From positions 1-10,398 of the forward strand of contig JAMDBP010000002.1 in NCBI GenBank assembly GCA_023487825.1: a stretch of 10,398 bases of DNA, given 5' to 3'. Below, piece after piece: positions 6,276 through 10,398 of the stretch. Below the pieces are notes generated by a model. That model saw nothing but the letters and a program-made list of their open reading frames with translations. It ran no database searches and was not told where the DNA came from. The translations under genes were made by a program, and so were the position numbers. The DNA is from Candidatus Martarchaeota archaeon. GTDB lineage: Archaea > Micrarchaeota > Micrarchaeia > Micrarchaeales > CABMGC01. How positions within the stretch are numbered: the stretch's first letter is position 1; every line of letters starts with the position of its first letter.

Positions 6276-6322
6276 AACCTCTCGTAAGCATCCGCTCGGA
6301 GAATGTCGTCGCAGCAAAAAGG

Positions 6323-6330
6323 TTAATATA
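6323..6330 (+). promoter_or_regulatory. Probable TATA box (TTAATATA) for the SSB gene
   Basis: TTAATATA follows the purine-rich GCAAAAAGG, a plausible BRE, and would start transcription near 6353. That leaves a short leader with CAGTGATGCT before ATG 6371; GTGAT is a partial Shine-Dalgarno. The rest of the 95-base gap after the Yip1-like gene shows nothing else I can name. Confidence 0.45.
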
Positions 6331-6370
6331 ACTATCTATAAGAATATCAAATACTAATTTCAGTGATGCT

Positions 6371-6724
6371 ATGAAAATCAATGAGCTCAAAGGAGGAGTG
6401 GGCAACGTAGAAATAGAAGCAACTGTAGTTGACAAGCAGCCCACAAGAACCGTAGTAACAAAGTACGGAAAGCAGCTTACCGTCTCAAGTGCCACTATAA
6501 AGGACGACACGGGTAGCATAACACTCTCACTATGGGAGAAGGATGCAGACGCTATAGACGTTGGAGACAAGATAAAGGTGACCAATGGCTATGTAAGCGA
6601 ATACAAGGGCAATCCACAGCTCTCCGCAGGCAAGTATGGAAAGATAGAGGTAGTGGAAAAAGGAGAGGGAAGCGCAGCAAGCTCCGGTTCTGAGGACTTC
6701 GGATCAGATTCAGAAGAGTTCTAA
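6371..6724 (+). CDS. ssb: Single-stranded DNA-binding protein, single OB fold with acidic tail
   Basis: Binds single-stranded DNA during replication and repair. This 117-residue protein has one OB fold (about 1-96) of the crenarchaeal SSB/RPA-like type: strands VEIEATVVDKQ, TVSSATIKDDTGSITLSLW, then VGDKIKVTNGYVSEYKGNPQLSAG. Set beside Sulfolobus SSB from memory, the DNA-stacking aromatics W56, W75 and F79 correspond to W55, Y74 and Y78 here, so aromatic stacking is kept. The last 20 residues are Gly/Ser-rich and acidic, ending in EDFGSDSEEF. Such tails recruit partner proteins in bacterial and crenarchaeal SSBs. It is probably a single-gene unit with its own promoter, convergent with the beta-CASP nuclease (five bases between stops). 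An OB-fold protein for RNA cannot be excluded. Confidence 0.85.
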   Translation: MKINELKGGVGNVEIEATVVDKQPTRTVVTKYGKQLTVSSATIKDDTGSITLSLWEKDADAIDVGDKIKVTNGYVSEYKGNPQLSAGKYGKIEVVEKGEGSAASSGSEDFGSDSEEF

Positions 6725-6729
6725 TCCCT

Positions 6730-7974
6730 TTAGAATTCAAAATCTATTGTATCCCCTACTTTCGGAGTGTGGACTTTGAATCCTTCCGCTGACAGGCTGT
6801 CCGCCGCTGCGGCAATATTCTCGGTGCTGCCATGAACCAGTACTATCTCTTCAGGAGAGCATAGCCTTGCATACTCCTTCAGTTCTGTCTTCCCTGCATG
6901 TGCTGACAGATCGTAAAATCCAACCTCATTCTTCACGCTGAACTTCTTCCCGTCTATGATCAACGGCTTACCCTGCAGCAGCTTATGCCCGTTAGTGCCT
7001 TCTACCTGGAAGCCTGTAAGGAATATCTTTGAATTCCTGTTAAGCTGCGTTATATAATTAAGCACAGGGCCCCCTGTCAGCATACCTGATGTTGTAAGTA
7101 TTATCTTGCCTCCTTTAACCGCGTTCCTCCTTGCATGCTGCATCTCCACAACAGAAGCCTTGTTCACACCCTCGGCAAGAAGCCTGCCGTTTTTCAGGAA
7201 GCGCTTATGGGCAAGCGCTATCTCGGTAGCTGCCCTCGCCATCCCGTCAAGATAGGTCCGGTCGGCAAGCCCATGCTCTTCAAGTATCGCAAGGACCTCC
7301 TGGCTCCTGCCTACTGCAAAGACCGGAACTAGTGCCGTCCCTCCGTTATCAACGACGCTCTTTATGTCCTCTATGAACCCCTTTACCAGGTTATCCCTAT
7401 CAGGGTGGTCACCGCTCCCATAGGTCGCTTCCATCACCAGTATATCGCATTTTACAGGGTCGGCCCCTTTCTGCAAAGTCTGCTCCCATAATTTGAAATC
7501 CCCGGTATATGCGAGAGTCCTCCCGCTTCTTGCCTTTTCTATTGAGGATACTGCGCTGCCCAGTATGTGCCCTGCATCACGCATCGTTATCGTATAATCG
7601 TCAAATTCATTCTCAAGGCCGTATTCGCACGGCACATACTTCGACAGCATTTCATTGAAATCAGCCCTCGAGTATATTGGCTTGTCATGCCTGCGTTTTG
7701 CTATCTTCATCGCATCCTCTATGAGAAGCCCTACGAGCTCCATAGTAGGCTGAGTGGTGAATGTAGGCGGGCTTGCATCCCTGTATATGGTAGGGAGATA
7801 GCCGCTGTGGTCGAGATGCGCATGGCTGAGTATGCATGCGTCCACCTTTCCTATCTCAAGCGGATACTCTGCTATGTTCTCAACCTTCAGTCCGCAATCG
7901 AGCAGTATGTTCTTCTCATCCTCTATGACAAACGCAGACCTGCCAACCTCCCCGGCCCCGCCTAGAAAACGCAT
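6730..7974 (-). CDS. Beta-CASP metallo-beta-lactamase RNase, aCPSF2-like
   Basis: Zinc-dependent ribonuclease of the CPSF73/aCPSF2 group, acting in RNA processing or decay. From ATG 7974 it is 414 residues with no N-terminal KH domains, which separates it from aCPSF1; the HAHLDH box separates it from RNase J (usually HxHEDH). Motifs in ATG numbering: FLGGAGEVGRSA at the start; motif 2 HAHLDHSG (51-58); motif 3 His in DAGHILGS; motif 4 Asp in YTGDF; beta-CASP motif A Glu in MEATYG; a TTSGMLTGGP stretch; motif B His in SAHAGKTEL; motif C His in VHGST. All expected metal ligands appear present. The open frame begins at GTG 7989, with TTG at 7980, but the MRFLGGAGEVGRS opening favours ATG 7974. 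It diverges from the tail-anchored winged-helix gene across a shared TATA-rich gap. Confidence 0.92.
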   Translation of the reverse strand: MRFLGGAGEVGRSAFVIEDEKNILLDCGLKVENIAEYPLEIGKVDACILSHAHLDHSGYLPTIYRDASPPTFTTQPTMELVGLLIEDAMKIAKRRHDKPIYSRADFNEMLSKYVPCEYGLENEFDDYTITMRDAGHILGSAVSSIEKARSGRTLAYTGDFKLWEQTLQKGADPVKCDILVMEATYGSGDHPDRDNLVKGFIEDIKSVVDNGGTALVPVFAVGRSQEVLAILEEHGLADRTYLDGMARAATEIALAHKRFLKNGRLLAEGVNKASVVEMQHARRNAVKGGKIILTTSGMLTGGPVLNYITQLNRNSKIFLTGFQVEGTNGHKLLQGKPLIIDGKKFSVKNEVGFYDLSAHAGKTELKEYARLCSPEEIVLVHGSTENIAAAADSLSAEGFKVHTPKVGDTIDFEF

Positions 7975-8021
7975 CCTCAAATAAATCACATTGCTAAAAC
8001 AGAAACATGGAGATTGTATCC

Positions 8022-8035
8022 ATTAATATATTTAA
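8022..8035. promoter_or_regulatory. Shared divergent TATA element ATTAATATATTTAA
   Basis: A near-symmetric AT-rich box between the nuclease gene (minus) and the winged-helix/synthetase operon (plus). From its centre, starts would fall near 8055 (plus, about 17-base leader containing GGTGA) and near 8003 (minus, about 29-base leader containing GTGAT). It is the only TATA-like element in the gap, so both units may share it. Confidence 0.5.
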
Positions 8036-8071
8036 GTGTTCTCAAAGAATAAGATAGCGACCTGTGGTGAA

Positions 8072-8773
8072 ATGGCTGAAGATGTAACCTTCCTTGACCT
8101 TGCGTGCCTTATGAAGATATCCGATGATACTACTCTGGAGAGATTCGGAAGCGCAATAAATGCAAGCATATTCGATGCTTCCAACATTGCCGGGACCTTA
8201 AAGCAGAAGGACCTGATAGACTTTACCTCCATATTTCCAGGCCCTAACTCGATAGCCGTAACAGAGAACGGCAAAACGGTTCTCAGGGAGGCCGACCAGC
8301 GGTCAGCCACGCCATTCGACAATCTTGACAAGAGCATACTCACACAGATATCAAACGGCAGGAGCTCTCCCAAGGACATACAAAGTTCGATAAGCCTTAA
8401 CTCAAGGGACCTTGCGATGCGCCTGTATAAGCTGAGCAAGCAGAGCCTACTGACATACGAGCTCAAGAGCGGAAATGTTGAGATACTCCTTACTGAGCAG
8501 GGCTTCCTTAAAGCCTCTCCGCAGCAGCAGCCCATGCAGCCAATGCGTGCAATGCAGACGCAGACAAGCTTCCAGATGCCGCAGCCCCAAGTTCCCGATG
8601 CAGACTCGCAGCAGCAGGCGGACCAGCAGGTTCCGAATCAAACTGCCCAGCCAAGCGCCCCTCAGGAGATACATCTGCACGGCAAACCGATGAACAAGAA
8701 GATCATAGCAGCAGCTGTGGCAATAATAATTATAATAGCAGTCGCATATCTATTATCGATGAAGATAATATGA
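8072..8773 (+). CDS. Tail-anchored tandem winged-helix protein
   Basis: A 233-residue protein from ATG 8072 (GGTGA at 8066-8070 just upstream; the in-frame GTG 8036 abuts the TATA box and is less likely). Two winged-helix-like units are visible. Residues about 6-74: helix LDLACLMKI, then SNIAGTLKQKDLID and wing-like SIAVTENGKTVL. Residues about 84-148: LDKSILTQISNG, SPKDIQSSISL, RDLAMRLYKLSKQSLLTYE and wing NVEILLTEQGFL. A Gln/Pro/Met-rich flexible linker follows (about 150-205), then one C-terminal hydrophobic helix (about 211-229) flanked by lysines, giving a tail-anchor topology with the winged helices in the cytosol. Its stop overlaps the AcdB start as ATGA, so it is translated with the acyl-CoA synthetase. 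It could be a membrane-tethered regulator, or winged helices used for protein contacts; no exact family recognised. Confidence 0.78.
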   Translation: MAEDVTFLDLACLMKISDDTTLERFGSAINASIFDASNIAGTLKQKDLIDFTSIFPGPNSIAVTENGKTVLREADQRSATPFDNLDKSILTQISNGRSSPKDIQSSISLNSRDLAMRLYKLSKQSLLTYELKSGNVEILLTEQGFLKASPQQQPMQPMRAMQTQTSFQMPQPQVPDADSQQQADQQVPNQTAQPSAPQEIHLHGKPMNKKIIAAAVAIIIIIAVAYLLSMKII

Positions 8774-9384
8774 CATTATCAGACTATTTCGAAGGGGAGA
8801 AGCTTCTGAAGAAGTATGGTATCAGCAGCATAAGGAGCTGGTATGTCAGCTCGGCAGAAGAAGCGATAAAGAGGGCTGATGGTAATCCGATAGTCATGAA
8901 GGTAATATCGGATAAAGCGCTTCACAAATCAAAGAGCGGCCTTGTCGCACTGGACCTTAAGACGGATAAGGAGATAAGCTCGGCATTCAAATCCCTCACG
9001 GCAAAAGCGCAGACGCTCAAGCCATACAAGGTCATAGTCCAGGAGATGTCCAAGGGGGGAATAGAGGTCATAATAGGCGGAAAGACCGATCCCCAATTCG
9101 GCAAGGTAATACTTCTGGGATTGGGCGGGATCTACGTCGAGGCATTCAAGGACTTCGCAATACGCGTCTGCCCGATAGATGACAAAGACGCAGGAAGCAT
9201 GATAGACAGTCTCAGATCCGCAGAGGTAATTACCTACAATTCAGAGAATAAAAGAATGCTCGGAGAGCTTCTGGTAAAGGTCTCGAAGATGCTCAACGGC
9301 ACGGATCTTAAGGAGCTCGACCTTAACCCTGTGATACTTAGAAAGGACGGATACGACGTAGTAGATATAAGAATTCTGAAATAG
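8770..9384 (+). CDS. acdB: ADP-forming acyl-CoA (acetate-CoA) ligase, beta subunit
   Basis: Beta subunit of ADP-forming acyl-CoA synthetase, which converts acyl-CoA + ADP + Pi to acid + CoA + ATP, the main substrate-level ATP step of peptide- and sugar-fermenting archaea. The 204 residues are an ATP-grasp domain, somewhat shorter than the roughly 230 of Pyrococcus. Visible: KYGISSIRSW near the start; MKVISDKALHKSKSGLV (43-59), whose H52 matches the beta-subunit phosphohistidine position; the ATP-grasp core GGIEVIIGGKTDPQFGKVIL then GLGGIYVEAFKD; and the end ELDLNPVILRKDGYDVVDIRIL, with the E-x-D-x-N-P metal/ATP site. ATG 8770 overlaps the upstream stop (ATGA). The alpha subunit starts ten bases after this stop, so all three are one operon. 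Substrate range (acetate, branched or aryl acids) cannot be told. Confidence 0.92.
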   Translation: MTLSDYFEGEKLLKKYGISSIRSWYVSSAEEAIKRADGNPIVMKVISDKALHKSKSGLVALDLKTDKEISSAFKSLTAKAQTLKPYKVIVQEMSKGGIEVIIGGKTDPQFGKVILLGLGGIYVEAFKDFAIRVCPIDDKDAGSMIDSLRSAEVITYNSENKRMLGELLVKVSKMLNGTDLKELDLNPVILRKDGYDVVDIRILK

Positions 9385-9394
9385 CGTGTTGGAA

Positions 9395-10398
9395 ATGGGA
9401 GTTGACCTGAGATCTATGCTGAACCCGAAATCGGTAGCGATAATAGGTGCATCGCAGAACCCTGAAAAGGTCGGGCACATAATACTGCAGAATTACATCA
9501 ATTCAGGATATGCCGGCAAACTCTTCGCGATAAACAAAGATGCGGAATCAATACTCGGAGTCAAGGCATACAGGCACATAGGGGAGATAAAGGAGAGACT
9601 TGACCTTGCGGTAATAGCAATACCTGCTCCTTTCGTCCCCCAGGTTCTGGAAGAATGCGGCAAAGCAGGCGTAAGAAGCACGATAGTGGTTACTGCAGGC
9701 TTCGAAGAGATAGGGCAGAAGGAACTGCAGGATAAGATAGTGGAGATCTCGGAGAGGTACAAGATGCCGATGCTCGGTCCAAACTGCCTTGGAGTCATAG
9801 ATACGCGGGCAAGGACAGATACGCTCTTCCTTCCTACATACAAGCTGAGCAAGCCTGGCGTAGGTTATGTGAGTTTCATATCGCAGAGCGGCGCGGCAGG
9901 CAGCACGATTCTCGACCTCATAGCAGGAGAGGGCTTCGGACTTTCAAAATTCATCTCATATGGAAACGCCGCGTATATCGACGAGTCCGACATACTAGAA
10001 TACCTGATGAATGACGATGATACAAAAGTAATCATAATGTATGTCGAGGGCATAAAGAACGGCAAGAAGTTCATCGAGGTTGCCAGGAAGGTCACGAAGA
10101 AGAAGCCTGTAGTCGTGCTCAAAGGAGGAAGGACTTCAGTAGGCCAGCAGGCCACTCTGTCGCACACGGCCTCTCTCGCAGGGGATTATCAGGTTTACGA
10201 AGGCATCTTCCAGCAGTTCGGCTTCACAATTGCAAACGACCTTAACGACCTTCTCTATTATGCAAAGACCTTAGTATCGGAACCAGCGCCCAAAGGAAAT
10301 AGGATAGGCATAATCACAAACGGTGGCGGAGCAGGAGTGATAACGACAGATGCAGTCGGATATACAAGGGAGCTGGTTCCGATACTAAGGTCTTTGCA
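9395..10398 (+). CDS. acdA: ADP-forming acyl-CoA (acetate-CoA) ligase, alpha subunit (cut by window edge)
   Basis: Alpha subunit of the same enzyme; it binds CoA and forms acyl-phosphate through a phosphohistidine. About 334 residues are present. In order: CoA-binding Rossmann domain with LNPKSVAIIGAS (9-20) and VIAIPAPFVPQVLEECG; linker LGPNCLGVIDT; first flavodoxin-like ligase domain with SFISQSGAAGSTILD and SYGNAAYIDESD; then YVEGIKNGKKF with E218, and LSHTASLAGDY with H257. Counting from ATG 9395, E218 and H257 fall at exactly the numbers known for the Pyrococcus furiosus alpha subunit, which also supports this start over in-frame GTG 9386 or TTG 9389. The second ligase domain begins with IGIITNGGGAGV before the edge. 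Alpha and beta are separate genes in beta-alpha order rather than fused. Confidence 0.94.
   Translation, partial: MGVDLRSMLNPKSVAIIGASQNPEKVGHIILQNYINSGYAGKLFAINKDAESILGVKAYRHIGEIKERLDLAVIAIPAPFVPQVLEECGKAGVRSTIVVTAGFEEIGQKELQDKIVEISERYKMPMLGPNCLGVIDTRARTDTLFLPTYKLSKPGVGYVSFISQSGAAGSTILDLIAGEGFGLSKFISYGNAAYIDESDILEYLMNDDDTKVIIMYVEGIKNGKKFIEVARKVTKKKPVVVLKGGRTSVGQQATLSHTASLAGDYQVYEGIFQQFGFTIANDLNDLLYYAKTLVSEPAPKGNRIGIITNGGGAGVITTDAVGYTRELVPILRSL

Noticed and set aside
5648..6331. 227-residue plus-strand open frame overlapping the Yip1-like gene
   Set aside because: Rich in Arg, His, Ser and Cys with no hydrophobic pattern or motif. The overlapping frame has clean membrane helices, so this is a shadow frame.
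7567..7965. 132-residue plus-strand open frame
   Set aside because: Antisense to the conserved N-terminal half of the beta-CASP nuclease, including its HAHLDH motif; composition is Cys/Tyr/Arg-rich and not protein-like.
8515..8645. CAG-rich triplet repeats, possibly a microsatellite
   Set aside because: They are irregular and explained by the Gln/Pro-rich linker of the tail-anchored winged-helix protein.
9493..10167. Two minus-strand open frames of 119 and 100 residues
   Set aside because: Antisense to the alpha subunit of the acyl-CoA synthetase, which has intact family motifs throughout.
1..10398. CRISPR arrays, tRNA or rRNA genes, insertion sequences
   Set aside because: I saw no regularly spaced direct repeats, no cloverleaf-like segment with a T-arm signature, and no transposase motif or terminal inverted repeats. 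All gaps between genes are about 115 bases or shorter.

Overview
The window reads as archaeal chromosomal DNA. It encodes an Lhr-type helicase, prefoldin beta, the RNase P proteins Rpp30 and Pop5, an archaeal-type SSB, a KH-less beta-CASP (aCPSF2-like) nuclease and a two-subunit ADP-forming acyl-CoA synthetase. Promoters are TATA-like, many starts are preceded by GGTGA(T)-type Shine-Dalgarno (SD) sequences, and AGG/ATA codons dominate. Short proteins, tight packing and sequon-rich surface proteins would suit a small-genome DPANN lineage such as Micrarchaeota, but that placement is an impression. I see no IS element, phage gene, CRISPR array or RNA gene, and no gene-free stretch longer than about 115 bases.

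Layout. (1) 1-3069, minus strand: a three-gene run read right to left, with a winged-helix regulator, a membrane-anchored and extremely N-glycosylation-sequon-rich protein, and the N-terminal part of an Lhr helicase that runs off the left edge. (2) 3162-4343, plus: prefoldin beta, then Rpp30 and Pop5. This looks like a fragment of the archaeal exosome/RNase P superoperon. The Rpp30 reading frame appears to extend upstream of its first canonical start codon. (3) 4332-5092, minus: two small tandem genes that look like divergent paralogues of an unrecognised family. (4) 5206-6275, plus: two small polytopic membrane proteins (a four-helix protein and a Yip1-like protein), each preceded by the same TTATTAATTG promoter element. 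(5) 6371-6724, plus: an OB-fold SSB with an acidic tail, convergent with the beta-CASP nuclease at 6730-7974 on the minus strand. (6) 8072-10398, plus: a predicted tail-anchored tandem winged-helix protein whose stop codon overlaps the start of the ADP-forming acyl-CoA synthetase beta subunit, followed by the alpha subunit, cut by the right edge.

How the genes fit together: much of the window is RNA and nucleic-acid housekeeping (Lhr, RNase P, beta-CASP nuclease, SSB, prefoldin). Region 6 is the energy module: ADP-forming acyl-CoA synthetase makes ATP from acyl-CoA, which suits a fermentative life. The least understood items are the membrane-tethered DNA-binding-like protein coupled to the synthetase, the tandem paralogues at 4332-5092, and the sequon-rich surface protein in a run with a regulator and a helicase.
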